DNA of 64,000 nt from Bog-159 sp035499555. Lineage in GTDB: Bacteria > Acidobacteriota > Terriglobia > Bryobacterales > Bryobacteraceae. The DNA is taken from assembly GCA_035499555.1 (NCBI GenBank), contig DATJYO010000019.1:62001-126000 (forward strand), in the 5' to 3' direction. The position numbers and the translations under genes are program-made. Of this stretch, positions 32,262 through 40,925 are shown one piece after another; position 1 is the stretch's first letter, and the number at the start of each line of letters is the position of its first letter. Below the pieces are notes generated by a model, which worked only from the letters and a program-made list of their open reading frames with translations, did not search any database and had not been told where the DNA came from.

Positions 32262-32510
32262 ATGACAGCGATGGAACAAATCGCCGCGTTCGCGGACGTG
32301 CCGGTAGAGATCGAGGCGGAACTGGATCGCCGCATCCTGACCGTGCGGCAGATTCTGCAACTGGAGGCGGGCAGTCTGATCGGCATGAAGCGCTCCGCCG
32401 GCGAGAACATCGACCTGTACGTGGGCGGCACCCTGATCGGCTGCGGGGAGATCGTGGTGGTGGAGAATACCCTGGGAGTGCGCATCACCGACTTCAACGG
32501 GGACGCCTGA
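32262..32510 (+). CDS. fliN: flagellar motor switch protein FliN (short form)
   Basis: The 82-residue protein is essentially one SpoA domain: VPVEIEAELDRRILTVRQILQLEAGSLIGMKRSAGENIDLYVGGTLIGCGEIVVVENTLGVRITDF. This is the FliN core without an N-terminal extension. FliN forms the base of the C ring and binds FliH. A second, longer FliN-type gene is at 39646. The position between flgE and fliO is common for fliN in diverse bacteria. Confidence 0.92.
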   Translation: MTAMEQIAAFADVPVEIEAELDRRILTVRQILQLEAGSLIGMKRSAGENIDLYVGGTLIGCGEIVVVENTLGVRITDFNGDA

Positions 32511-32540
32511 GGAGCGCGGAACGGGAGTGCCGGAAAGGGA

Positions 32541-32837
32541 ATGATGGAAATACTTCGCGAACTGTCGGCCGCCGGTAGCATGCTGCTGCTGCTGGGCGGG
32601 TTTCTGTGGTGGCTGCGGCGCAAGGGTGTGGCGGGTGCCGGGCGCGGCGGCCGGCAGCGGGTTCTGGAGGTGGTGGACCGGACGGTTCTCTCCCCACACC
32701 ATTCTCTGCACCTGGTGCGCCTGGCCGGACGTGGCCTGCTGCTGGGTGTGTCTCCGGCCGGATGCGCGGTGCTGGAGAGCTTCGCCTGGGAAGGCGTGGA
32801 CCGGCCTGCCGGCCGCGCGGCGGAGGCGGGCCGATGA
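32541..32837 (+). CDS. fliO: flagellar biosynthesis protein FliO
   Basis: The 98-residue protein has one N-terminal transmembrane helix (AGSMLLLLGGFLWWLRRKG) and the FliO-type cytoplasmic part RVLEVVDRTVLSPHHSLHLVRLAGRGLLLGVSPAGCAVLESF, with the 'L.v.....L.p.~~l~lv.v.gr.lLlGv~..~v..L' pattern. It helps assemble the FliP export-gate pentamer. The stop overlaps the fliP start (ATGA). Confidence 0.85.
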   Translation: MMEILRELSAAGSMLLLLGGFLWWLRRKGVAGAGRGGRQRVLEVVDRTVLSPHHSLHLVRLAGRGLLLGVSPAGCAVLESFAWEGVDRPAGRAAEAGR

Positions 32838-33565
32838 GCGGCGCCGGCGCGCGCCTGGCGGCGCTGGGGTTGCTCCTGCAGGGTGCGGCGGCGGCCGCCC
32901 GCCCGGCCGGTCTGGGACTGGCGGCGGGCCCAGGAAATGCGCTCAGCACGCCCATGCAGATCGTCCTGCTGCTGACCGCGCTCACCGTGCTGCCCGCGGC
33001 CCTGGTTTCGGTGACGCCTTTCCTGCGCATCAGCGTGGTGCTGCACTTCCTGCGGCAGGCGCTCGGCACGCAGACCGCGCCGTCGAACCAGGTGCTGGTG
33101 GGACTGGCCCTGTTCCTGAGTCTGCTGACCATCGAACCCATGGCCGGCGGGATCTACGAACGCGCCTGGATGCCTCTCCAGAACGGCCAGATCGGCGCCG
33201 CGCAGGCAGCCCAGGAGGCGGCGCAGCCGATGCGCCAGTTCTGGCTGCGGTTCGCCCGGGAGAAGGACATCGCCCTGTTCCTCGAGATCGCCCACGCGCC
33301 CGCGCCGCGCACACCGGCGAATCTGGATCTGAAAGTCCTGATACCGGCGTATATTCTCTCCGAGCTGAAAGCGTCCTTCCAGATCGGCGCAATTCTGTAT
33401 CTGCCCTTCCTGGTGATCGACCTGGTGGTGGCCTCGGTGACCATCTCGGTGGGCATGATCCAACTGCCGCCGGTCATGATTTCGGCGCCCTTTAAAATCC
33501 TGCTGTTCGTATTGGTGGACGGATGGAACCTGGTGATCGGCTCGTTGATGAAGAGTCTGGTGTAA
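32834..33565 (+). CDS. fliP: flagellar export-gate protein FliP
   Basis: The 243-residue protein has a cleavable-looking N-terminal hydrophobic stretch. The FliP core follows: IVLLLTALTVLPAALVSVTPFLRISVVLHFLRQALGTQTAPSNQVLVGLALFLSLLTI, then IPAYILSELKASFQIGAILYLPFLVIDLVVASVTISVGMIQLPPVMISAPFKILLFVLVDGWNLVIGSL. The last block is one of the best conserved in type III secretion. With FliQ and FliR it makes the export gate. Confidence 0.97.
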   Translation: MSGAGARLAALGLLLQGAAAAARPAGLGLAAGPGNALSTPMQIVLLLTALTVLPAALVSVTPFLRISVVLHFLRQALGTQTAPSNQVLVGLALFLSLLTIEPMAGGIYERAWMPLQNGQIGAAQAAQEAAQPMRQFWLRFAREKDIALFLEIAHAPAPRTPANLDLKVLIPAYILSELKASFQIGAILYLPFLVIDLVVASVTISVGMIQLPPVMISAPFKILLFVLVDGWNLVIGSLMKSLV

Positions 33566-33578
33566 GGAGCGGCAAAAG

Positions 33579-33848
33579 ATGACGCCGGATGCGGTTGCCG
33601 AAATCATGCGCCAGGTCTTGCTGGCAGCGTTTTGGATCGCCGCGCCGCTGCTGGCTCTGGGCTTCGTGTGCGGCATCGTGATCAGTCTGGCGCAGATTGT
33701 CACCTCCATTCAGGACACCGGCTTCAGTACCATTCCGCGTCTGATTGCCTTTGGCATCGGCCTCCTGCTGCTGATGCCATGGATGATCGAGCGCATGACG
33801 GCGTACACCACGGCGCTGCTGGGCGATCTGGGACGCTATGCCCGCTGA
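33579..33848 (+). CDS. fliQ: flagellar export-gate protein FliQ
   Basis: The 89-residue protein is two transmembrane helices with VLLAAFWIAAPLLALGFVCGIVISLAQIVTSIQDTGFSTIPRLIAFGIGLLLLMPWMIERMTAYTTALL, the standard FliQ pattern including QI.T.IQ..T.....P. It overlaps fliR by 11 bases. Confidence 0.96.
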   Translation: MTPDAVAEIMRQVLLAAFWIAAPLLALGFVCGIVISLAQIVTSIQDTGFSTIPRLIAFGIGLLLLMPWMIERMTAYTTALLGDLGRYAR

Positions 33849-34602
33849 ATGGAGCTTGTCTTCCCTGTATGGCTTCTGGCTGGCGCTGGCGCGGGTCTCG
33901 GGCTTCTTCGCCCTGGCCCCCTTGCCGGGTGTCCAGGCCGGTCCCAAGCTGGCCCGCATCGTGCTCTCGGTGTTGATCACGGTGGCGCTGGCGCCCGCCT
34001 GGCCGCGGGTGGACGCGGCGCAGGCGGACATTCCGCGCCTGCTGTTGTGGGTGCTGCCCGAGATCGGCGGGGGCGTAGCCCTGGGACTGGCGGTGGCCTT
34101 CATACTCGAGGTCTTCGTGACCGGCGCGCAGATCCTCAGCCTCAACGCGGGTTTCAGCTTCGCGCAGACCTTCGATCCGGCCACCCAGGCCGAATCGGGA
34201 GTGCTGCTGGTGTTTGCGCAGATGGCCAGCGGACTGGTCTTCGTGGCGCTGGGCCTGGACCGGCAAGTCATCCGGGAGTTGGCACACAGCCTGGAGACGC
34301 GGCCGGGCGGGCCGTGGCTGACACCGGCCACCGCCGAGCCGTTGCTGCGGATGGGTGGCGTAATGCTGGCGCTGGCCCTGCGCCTGGCGCTGCCATGCCT
34401 GGCGCTGCTGATTCTGGCGGACGTGGCGCTGGCCTTGCTCGGCCGGCTGAACGCCCAACTGCAACTGTTGACTTTGGCCTTCCCGCTCAAAATGATGGGC
34501 GCCCTGATCGTCGTCGCATGGATCACGTTGCTGCTCCCCAGCATCCTGTCAGCCTACGCGGCGGCGGTGTTCGGCACCCTGCGCCAGGCGCTGGGCTTTT
34601 GA
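33838..34602 (+). CDS. fliR: flagellar export-gate protein FliR
   Basis: The 254-residue membrane protein has about six hydrophobic segments and FliR/SctT motifs such as ARVSGFFALAPLPGVQAGPKLARIVLSVLITVALAP, EIGGGVALGLAVAFILEVFVTGAQILSLNAGFSFAQTFDPATQAESGVL and LNAQLQLLTLAFPLKMMGALIVVAW. It is the plug-carrying subunit of the export gate. It overlaps fliQ and precedes flhB by ten bases. Confidence 0.95.
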   Translation: MPAEWSLSSLYGFWLALARVSGFFALAPLPGVQAGPKLARIVLSVLITVALAPAWPRVDAAQADIPRLLLWVLPEIGGGVALGLAVAFILEVFVTGAQILSLNAGFSFAQTFDPATQAESGVLLVFAQMASGLVFVALGLDRQVIRELAHSLETRPGGPWLTPATAEPLLRMGGVMLALALRLALPCLALLILADVALALLGRLNAQLQLLTLAFPLKMMGALIVVAWITLLLPSILSAYAAAVFGTLRQALGF

Positions 34603-34612
34603 GGGGCATGCC

Positions 34613-35668
34613 TTGGCGGACAGCGGACAGCGCACCGAACAGCCCACCGCCAAGCGCCGGGACAAGGCCCGCAAGGAAGGCCAGTTTCCGACCGCGCGGC
34701 AGTTGGTTTCGGCGGTTCAGTTCGTGGCCTTCGTGGCGGTGCTGCAGGCTTGGGGGGGGCAGTGGTTCGACCAGATGCGGCAACTGACGCGGCAGGCCCT
34801 GGCCGCGGCTTTTGTCCCCCGCGCCGACCTGTTGGCCCTGAGCCGCTACCTGGTGGTGAGTCTCTTACGCCTGCTGGCGCCGGCCGGCGCTGTGCTGCTG
34901 GCCGTCACGCTGGGCACGCAGGCGGTGGCTACGCAGTTCGGCGTCAGCCTGAAAAAACTGGCGCCGGACGTCAAGCGGCTGGACCCGCTGGCGCGGCTGC
35001 GGGAACTGCCGCGCCAGAACCTGCCGGCGCTGCTGAGCGCGCTGGTGATGCTGCCGCTCTTCCTGCTGGCCGTCTATGGGATCATCCGCGACAACCTGTT
35101 TGCCTACCTGGCCCTGCCCTTTCAGAGCGCGGAATCGGGTTTCCGGCAGGCCTGCGGCTCGCTGGGCACCCTCTTGTGGAAGGCCAGCGGCGTGTTTCTG
35201 GTCTTCGGCGCGGTGGATCTGTTCCGCCAGCGCCGCCGGTACACCAAGGATCTGCGCATGAGCAAGCAGGAGATCCGCGACGAAGTCAAGGAGACGGAGG
35301 GCAACCCCCAGATCAAGGCGCGCATCCGCCGCATCCAGCGCGAGCGCCTGCGCCACAAGATGATGCGCGAGGTGCCCAAAGCTACGGCGGTTATCGTCAA
35401 TCCTACGCATTACGCGGTAGCGCTGCGCTATGCCGTGGATTCCATGGCTACGCCCGTGGTGGTGGCCAAAGGCAAAAACTTCCTGGCGCAGCGCATCCGC
35501 CAGCGGGCCCAGGAGTTCCAGGTGCCCATCATCGAGAATCCGCCCCTGGCGCAGGCCCTGTACCGGTCGGTGGAAGTGGGGCAGGAGATTCCGCCGCACT
35601 TGTATCGCGCGGTGGCCGAGATCCTGGCCTATGTTTATAAGCTCATGAACCGCCGATTACCTGGATAG
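34613..35668 (+). CDS. flhB: flagellar export switch protein FlhB
   Basis: A TTG start gives 351 residues beginning ADSGQRTEQPTAKRRDKARKEGQFPTARQL, the usual FlhB start. Four transmembrane helices follow, then the cytoplasmic domain with the autocleavage site NPTH at 263-266 (AVIVNPTHYAVALRY) and APVVVAKG-like ATPVVVAKGKNFLAQRIR. Cleavage at NPTH allows the FliK-dependent switch from rod/hook to filament export. Confidence 0.96.
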   Translation: MADSGQRTEQPTAKRRDKARKEGQFPTARQLVSAVQFVAFVAVLQAWGGQWFDQMRQLTRQALAAAFVPRADLLALSRYLVVSLLRLLAPAGAVLLAVTLGTQAVATQFGVSLKKLAPDVKRLDPLARLRELPRQNLPALLSALVMLPLFLLAVYGIIRDNLFAYLALPFQSAESGFRQACGSLGTLLWKASGVFLVFGAVDLFRQRRRYTKDLRMSKQEIRDEVKETEGNPQIKARIRRIQRERLRHKMMREVPKATAVIVNPTHYAVALRYAVDSMATPVVVAKGKNFLAQRIRQRAQEFQVPIIENPPLAQALYRSVEVGQEIPPHLYRAVAEILAYVYKLMNRRLPG

Positions 35669-35679
35669 CGGGAGAGAGA

Positions 35680-37752
35680 ATGGCGCAAGCTGCGGCGATC
35701 GCAAAACCGGGTTGGAAACCGCTGGCGTTTCTGCGCAACGGCGGCGCGGCGGAGCTGGGCGTACCGGTGGCCGTGCTGGCCATCGTGATGGCGCTCATCA
35801 CCCCGCTGCCCCCGTTCCTGCTGGATCTGCTGCTGGTGCTGGACATCATGATGTCGGTCATCGTGATGATGGTGGCCATGTACATCACCCGCCCGGTCGA
35901 GTTCAGTGTTTTTCCCACCACGCTGTTGCTGCTGACGCTCTACCGGCTGGCTTTGAACATCTCTTCGGCGCGCCTGATCCTGCTGAACGGCAATAGCGGC
36001 ACGTCCGCGGCCGGGCACGTGATCGAAGCCTTCGGCAGTTTCGTGGTGGGCGGCAATTACATCATCGGCGCGGTGATCTTCCTGGTGCTGATTGCCATTC
36101 AGTATGTCGTGATCAATCACGGCGCGGTGCGCATCTCCGAGGTGACCGCGCGCTTCACCCTGGATGCCCTGCCTGGCAAGCAGATGTCCATCGATTCGGA
36201 CCTCGGGTCCGGCCTGATCGACGAAGCCGAAGCGCGGCGGCGGCGGCGGCAACTGGCAGCCGAGGCGGAGTTCTACGGCGCCATGGACGGGGCTTCGCGT
36301 TTCACCCAGCGCGACGCGGTGGCCAGCATCCTGATTACCGGCATCAACATCGTGGCGGGTTTTCTGATCGGCGTCCTGCAACACGGCATGGAGCTGCGGC
36401 ATGCGCTCGAAACCTACACCGTGCTGACCATCGGGGATGGCCTGGTGACGGTGATTCCGGCGCTCATGATCTCGGTTTCCGGTGGCCTTATCATCACCCG
36501 GACCGGCTCGGAGGCCCGCCTGGGGGCGGACTTCCGCAAGCAGGTATTCGGCAGCTCGCAGCCTTTGCTGCTGGCCAGCGGCGTCCTGATCGCCCTGGCC
36601 TGCTTTCCCGGATTACCGGGCGTTCCGTTCCTGCTGCTGGGCGCCGGTCTGGGCGCGGCCGCCTGGCGCATGCGGCCGAAACCGGCGGCCCAGACGCCGC
36701 TAGCCGCCGCGGCCAAGCCGGCGCGCGAGAACCTGGAAGGTTTGCTCAAGGTCGAGCCGCTGGCCCTGGAAGTGGGTTTGGGCCTGGTCAAGATGGTGGA
36801 AGGCGCGCAAAATTCTCCGCTGCTGAAGCGTATTTCCGGCATCCGGCGGCAACTGGCCGGGGATCTGGGTTTCCTGCTGCCCCCGGTGCGGGTAGCCGAC
36901 AACCTGGCCCTGCGCCCGCGCGAATACGTGATCTCGCTCAAAGGCGCCGAGATCGCGCGTTATGAGATGCCCCAGGGCTGCCAACTGGCGATCCCGCCGG
37001 CCCGCGGCGTGGCGGCGCTCGAAGGCACACCCACCCGCGAGCCCGCTTTCGGCCTGAGCGCCTGGTGGATTCCGGATCAACGCGCCGAGCAGGCGCGCGC
37101 GGCCGGCTGCACCCTGATCGACGCGGTCAGCGTGCTGGGCACGCATATCGCGGAGCTGGCGCGGCGGCATGCCCACGAGCTGTTTTCGCGGCAGGACGCC
37201 AAGAAGGTGCTGGACCTGGTAGCCGTCGAACAGCCCAAGCTGGTGGAAGACCTGGTGCCCAAACAGCTTCCCTTGTCGGCCGTGCAGCGGGTATTGCAGA
37301 ACCTGTTGCGGGAGCGGGTCTCCATCCGCGACACCAGTTCCATCCTGGAAGCCCTGGGCGAGGCTGCTTTGTCCACCCGCAACCTGGTGCTGCTGACCGA
37401 ATACGCGCGCCAGGCGATCCGGCGCACAGTGGTGAAACGCTTCCTGGATGCCTCCGGAAACCTGCCGGCGTATTTCCTGGATGGCTCCATCGAGCAGGCG
37501 GTGGAGTCGGCCGTGCAACACGGCGAGCAGAACAGCCACTTGAGCATGGCGCCCCAGACCATCCGCGAGATACTCGAACGGGTGCAGCGCAAGGTAGCCA
37601 ATCCGGAAGGAGCGGTGGCCGCCATCACCACTTCCGGCGCCCGTTATTTCCTGCGCCAGATGGTGGAGCCGGCGCTGCCCAACCTGTTTATGCTGTCGCA
37701 CAACGAGATCCCGGCCGGAGTCCGGGTCGTGTCGCTGGGAGTGATTCAGTAA
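35680..37752 (+). CDS. flhA: flagellar export-gate protein FlhA
   Basis: The 690-residue protein has a membrane half with about eight helices. The FHIPEP-family signature region TTLLLLTLYRLALNISSARLILLNG is followed by VEAFGSFVVGGNYIIGAVIF-like sequence, KQMSIDSDLGSGLIDEAEARRRR and MDGASRFTQRDAVASILITGINIVAGF. The C-terminal cytosolic half (about 340-690) binds chaperone-substrate complexes. It forms the nonameric gate. Length is normal. Confidence 0.97.
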   Translation: MAQAAAIAKPGWKPLAFLRNGGAAELGVPVAVLAIVMALITPLPPFLLDLLLVLDIMMSVIVMMVAMYITRPVEFSVFPTTLLLLTLYRLALNISSARLILLNGNSGTSAAGHVIEAFGSFVVGGNYIIGAVIFLVLIAIQYVVINHGAVRISEVTARFTLDALPGKQMSIDSDLGSGLIDEAEARRRRRQLAAEAEFYGAMDGASRFTQRDAVASILITGINIVAGFLIGVLQHGMELRHALETYTVLTIGDGLVTVIPALMISVSGGLIITRTGSEARLGADFRKQVFGSSQPLLLASGVLIALACFPGLPGVPFLLLGAGLGAAAWRMRPKPAAQTPLAAAAKPARENLEGLLKVEPLALEVGLGLVKMVEGAQNSPLLKRISGIRRQLAGDLGFLLPPVRVADNLALRPREYVISLKGAEIARYEMPQGCQLAIPPARGVAALEGTPTREPAFGLSAWWIPDQRAEQARAAGCTLIDAVSVLGTHIAELARRHAHELFSRQDAKKVLDLVAVEQPKLVEDLVPKQLPLSAVQRVLQNLLRERVSIRDTSSILEALGEAALSTRNLVLLTEYARQAIRRTVVKRFLDASGNLPAYFLDGSIEQAVESAVQHGEQNSHLSMAPQTIREILERVQRKVANPEGAVAAITTSGARYFLRQMVEPALPNLFMLSHNEIPAGVRVVSLGVIQ

Positions 37753-37761
37753 AGGAGAGCC

Positions 37762-38859
37762 ATGCGCATCAAATCGTTTTACGCGGGTTCGGTGGAGGCC
37801 GCCGTGGGGCTGGCGCGGCGGGAGATGGGCGATGACGCCATGCTGGTCGAGTCCCGTCGCGCGCCGCTCGAAGCGCGCCACCTGGGCGAGTATGAAGTGG
37901 TCTGCGCGCTGGTGCCGGAAGCCGGCGCGGCGCCGGCACCGGAACCGGCCGCGGCCGCCGACCCGCGGTTGGCCGTGGAATTGGCCGAGATGCGCCGGCA
38001 ACTGGACAGGATGGGCTGCGCCATCACGCGCTCGGCCTGGGGGGGCGCCCGCTGGTCCGCGGCTGCACCCGAACTGGCGGAGTGGCATGCCGCCCTGATG
38101 GCCGCGGACATGGACGGCGACCTGGTCTGCCAGGTCCTCGACGCGGCCGAGCGGTCCGCCTCCGACGGCACCACGCTCGAGGCGCGCATCGCCCAGGAAC
38201 TCGGACGGCGCGTGCTGGTGAACCCGAACGTGGGCGCCCCCGGCGGCACGCCTCAAATCGCGGCCCTGGTGGGCCCCCCGGGCGCCGGCAAGACCACCAT
38301 GATCGCCAAGCTGGCGGTAAGCTGCGGGGTGGCCGCGCGGCGCAGCGTGGTACTGCTGTCCATGGACGATTACCGCGTGGCGGGCGCCGATCAGTTGCGT
38401 TCCTACGCCACCATCCTGGGTGCCTCGTTTCGGGCGCTGGACAATGTGGGCGGACTGGTCCAGGCCCTGGAGGAGTATCACGGCCGGCAATTGATTCTCA
38501 TCGACACCCCGGGATATGGGCCGCGGGATATGGACCGCGCCGCGGAGCTGGCCCGATTCCTGACGGCCCGCGCCGCGGTTGATACCCATCTGGTGTTAAC
38601 GGCGGCGATGAAATCCGCCGATCTAAGGCGTGTGGCGGAACGTTTTGAGATCTTCCATCCCTCCAGCCTGATGTTCACCAGGGTGGACGAAACCGGCTCG
38701 TTCGGTACGGCTTTCTCGCTCTCCGCGAGCCTGGGCAAACCCATCTCATTCCTGGGCACCGGGCAGGCGATTCCGGACGATTTCGAAGGCGCCGCCAGGG
38801 CCCGCATTCTGCATCTGCTGGGTTGTCCGGAAGCGCGCGCCGCGCGCCTGGCGGCATGA
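37762..38859 (+). CDS. flhF: flagellar GTPase FlhF
   Basis: The 365-residue protein has the FlhF N-terminal domain (MRIKSFYAGSVEAAVGLARREMGDDAMLVESRR) and an SRP-type GTPase. The GTPase has the P loop GPPGAGKTTMIAKL at 171 on, VVLLSMDDYRVAGADQLRSYATILG, LILIDTPGYGP, and a closing TRVDETGSFG. FlhF places the flagellum, usually at a pole, and works with FlhG; no flhG is found in the window. It precedes fliA. Confidence 0.95.
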   Translation: MRIKSFYAGSVEAAVGLARREMGDDAMLVESRRAPLEARHLGEYEVVCALVPEAGAAPAPEPAAAADPRLAVELAEMRRQLDRMGCAITRSAWGGARWSAAAPELAEWHAALMAADMDGDLVCQVLDAAERSASDGTTLEARIAQELGRRVLVNPNVGAPGGTPQIAALVGPPGAGKTTMIAKLAVSCGVAARRSVVLLSMDDYRVAGADQLRSYATILGASFRALDNVGGLVQALEEYHGRQLILIDTPGYGPRDMDRAAELARFLTARAAVDTHLVLTAAMKSADLRRVAERFEIFHPSSLMFTRVDETGSFGTAFSLSASLGKPISFLGTGQAIPDDFEGAARARILHLLGCPEARAARLAA

Positions 38860-38884
38860 CATTGAAAGGAATGGCCTGACGCAC

Positions 38885-39649
38885 ATGTCCAACCCGTACG
38901 GCCGGCAGGACGCCGGAGAGACGGACGCCGAGGAGCGCGAGCGGCTCATCCTGGAGCACCTGCCGCAGGTCCGCCTGATCGCCCGCCGCATCCACGACCG
39001 GCTGCCCGGCAATGTCAGCCTGGAAGATCTGGTCTCGGCCGGCATTGTGGGGCTGATCGCCGCCGTCGACCAGTACGATGCCAGCCACAATGTCAAACTG
39101 AAGACCTACGCCGAACACAAGATCCGGGGCGCCATCCTGGACAGCCTGCGGGATCTGGACTGGGCCCCCCGGCAGAAGCGCAAGAAGGCCAAGCAGATCG
39201 AGTTCGCCATCGCGCGGGCCGAGCAGCGCCTGCACCGCATCCCCGGCGAGGACGAGATCGCCGCCGAAATAGGGATCGACCTGGAGGAGTATCACCGCTG
39301 GCTGGTAGAGGTGCAAGGACTGAATCTGGGCAGCCTGGAATATACAGGGGATAACGGCGAAGGCCAGAGCCTGCTGGCGTACCTGAGCGACGACGGAGGC
39401 CAATTGCCATCCCGCCTGCTGGAGCGGGCGCAGCTCGAAGAGCTGCTGACCGCCGCCATCCGCCGCATGCCCGCCATGGAGCGCACGGTACTGGGCCTTT
39501 ACTACATGGAAGAACTCACCTTGCGGGAGATCTCCGAGGTGGTGGACTTGCATGAGTCGCGGATCTCGCATCTGAAGTCGCAGGCCATTCTGCGGCTGCG
39601 GGCGGATATCGAGAAGGTCTGGCCCAACCCGGCCGGCGGTGTCATGTGA
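38885..39649 (+). CDS. fliA: flagellar sigma factor sigma-28 (FliA)
   Basis: The 254-residue protein has sigma-70 family regions 2 (LPQVRLIARRIHDRLPGNVSLEDLVSAGIVGLIAAVDQYDASHNVKLKTYAEHKIRGAILDSLRDLDWAPR), 3 and 4 (MERTVLGLYYMEELTLREISEVVDLHESRISHLKSQAILRLR), with FliA-typical RGAILD.LR.~DW.PR. It would read the TAAA-N15-GCCGATAA promoters seen in front of cheX, cheY, flgM and fliM. It is held by FlgM. The stop overlaps the next start (GTGA). Confidence 0.96.
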   Translation: MSNPYGRQDAGETDAEERERLILEHLPQVRLIARRIHDRLPGNVSLEDLVSAGIVGLIAAVDQYDASHNVKLKTYAEHKIRGAILDSLRDLDWAPRQKRKKAKQIEFAIARAEQRLHRIPGEDEIAAEIGIDLEEYHRWLVEVQGLNLGSLEYTGDNGEGQSLLAYLSDDGGQLPSRLLERAQLEELLTAAIRRMPAMERTVLGLYYMEELTLREISEVVDLHESRISHLKSQAILRLRADIEKVWPNPAGGVM

Positions 39650-40473
39650 AAGAGGATCGCAGCCAGGAGGGGCGCTGGTTCGCCGAAGAATGGACCGCGC
39701 AACTGGGCACGGTCCTGGAGTCCCTGTCGGGCGAGCGTCCCACGCTGTCCTGCGCGCCGGTCGAAGACGCGGCGCCGGCCGCCGCGGGCGAAGCCATCGC
39801 CGGCCAGCATGGCGCCATCTGGTGGTGGCAACAGCGTTTTCCCTTGCCCGGAGAGCCGGCGCTGTGGATCGGCGCGCCGCAGCAGTTGTGGACTCTGCTG
39901 GCGGCGCGGGTCCTGGGCGCCGCCGGGGTCGAAGAGGACGACCAGGCGCGCGAAACCTATCAGGAGATCCTGCAGCAGTCCATGGGCGAACTGGCGCGCA
40001 GCGCCGGCCGGCGCTGGGGCCGGCAGATCGCTGCGCCGGGCGAAGCCGCTACCGGCACGCCGGCGGCGGGCGAGGTTTACCGCATCGACGGGTCCTATGC
40101 GGAAGCCCCGCTCCCGCCCCTGTTGATCGTGGTGGCGGGCAGCCCGCAAACCCCGGCGCCGGCGGAAGACCCGCCACCCGCGCCGCCCGTGGAGGCGCCG
40201 CCACCACCCCAGTCCCGCACGTTCGAGCTGCTGATGGGGGTGGAACTGCCGGTGAGCGTGTCCTTCGGGCACGTGCAACTTCCCTTGAAAGAAGTGCTCA
40301 AGCTGGCGGCCGGGTCGATTATCGAGTTGAACCGCACGGTGGATGAACCGGTCGAGGTCATCGTGAACAACTGCGTGGTCGCGCGCGGGGAGGTGGTGGT
40401 GGTGGAAGGCAATTACGGCGTACGGATTCATCAGATCATGAGCCGCCAGGAGCGCCTGGAGAATCTGCCGTGA
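39646..40473 (+). CDS. FliN/FliY-type motor switch protein (long form)
   Basis: GTG at 39646 overlaps the fliA stop. The 275-residue protein has an N-terminal domain of about 160 residues (WFAEEWTAQLGTVLESLSGERPTLSC..., ETYQEILQQSMGELARSAGRRWG) that resembles the CheC/FliM-like domain in layout but lacks an E-x-x-N active site. A Pro-rich linker follows (about 165-190), then a C-terminal SpoA domain (LLMGVELPVSVSFGHVQLPLKEVLKLAAGSIIELNRTVDEPVEVIVNNCVVARGEVVVVEGNYGVRI). It is best seen as a FliY-like second FliN without phosphatase residues. Confidence 0.82.
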   Translation: MKEDRSQEGRWFAEEWTAQLGTVLESLSGERPTLSCAPVEDAAPAAAGEAIAGQHGAIWWWQQRFPLPGEPALWIGAPQQLWTLLAARVLGAAGVEEDDQARETYQEILQQSMGELARSAGRRWGRQIAAPGEAATGTPAAGEVYRIDGSYAEAPLPPLLIVVAGSPQTPAPAEDPPPAPPVEAPPPPQSRTFELLMGVELPVSVSFGHVQLPLKEVLKLAAGSIIELNRTVDEPVEVIVNNCVVARGEVVVVEGNYGVRIHQIMSRQERLENLP

Positions 40474-40895
40474 ACTGGCTGGCCGGAATCCTGCATCCCC
40501 TGACGTACTACCTCCTGCTGGCGGCCGGGCTGGGTTCGTGCCTCTATCTTTTTGTGAGCCTGAAGTCCGAAATACGGAGCCTGGCGCGCCGGCAGCGGGA
40601 AGGCCAACAGCAGGTGTCGGCATTGGCGGCCGCTCTGGCCGAGGCGCAGGGCCTGGCGCAGAGCCTGGCCAGCGACTTGCGCGAGGTCGAACGCCAGACC
40701 GGCATGCTGGTTGCTCCACCGCCCGCCCGTTCGGGCCTGAATCTCAGTAAACGGACGCAGGTGTTGCGGATGCATCGGGCGGGTCACGACAGCGTGGCCA
40801 TTGCGGGGGCGCTCGCGTTACCGCGGGCCGAGGTGGATCTGCTGGTTAAAGTCCATTGTCTGGTGCTGGAGCAGATCGGAGACTATCCGCACTAA
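40470..40895 (+). CDS. membrane-anchored coiled-coil protein, SwrB/DUF2802-like
   Basis: GTG at 40470 overlaps the stop of the upstream gene. The 141-residue protein has one N-terminal transmembrane helix (YYLLLAAGLGSCLYLFVSL) and a coiled coil (SEIRSLARRQREGQQQVSALAAALAEAQ). Its C-terminal helix-turn-helix-like end is SKRTQVLRMHRAGHDSVAIAGALALPRAEVDLLVKVH. The same layout, at the end of the flhA-flhF-fliA operon, is seen in SwrB-type proteins that promote FliP/basal-body assembly. Identity is by architecture and position only. Confidence 0.6.
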   Translation: MNWLAGILHPLTYYLLLAAGLGSCLYLFVSLKSEIRSLARRQREGQQQVSALAAALAEAQGLAQSLASDLREVERQTGMLVAPPPARSGLNLSKRTQVLRMHRAGHDSVAIAGALALPRAEVDLLVKVHCLVLEQIGDYPH

Positions 40896-40925
40896 TGGGT
40901 ACCATAGCCACAGACGATATCTAGA

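Noticed and set aside
36700..38589. 629-codon minus-strand frame opposite flhA and flhF
   Set aside because: Shadow of two conserved genes; translation is His/Gln/Arg-rich without a family pattern.
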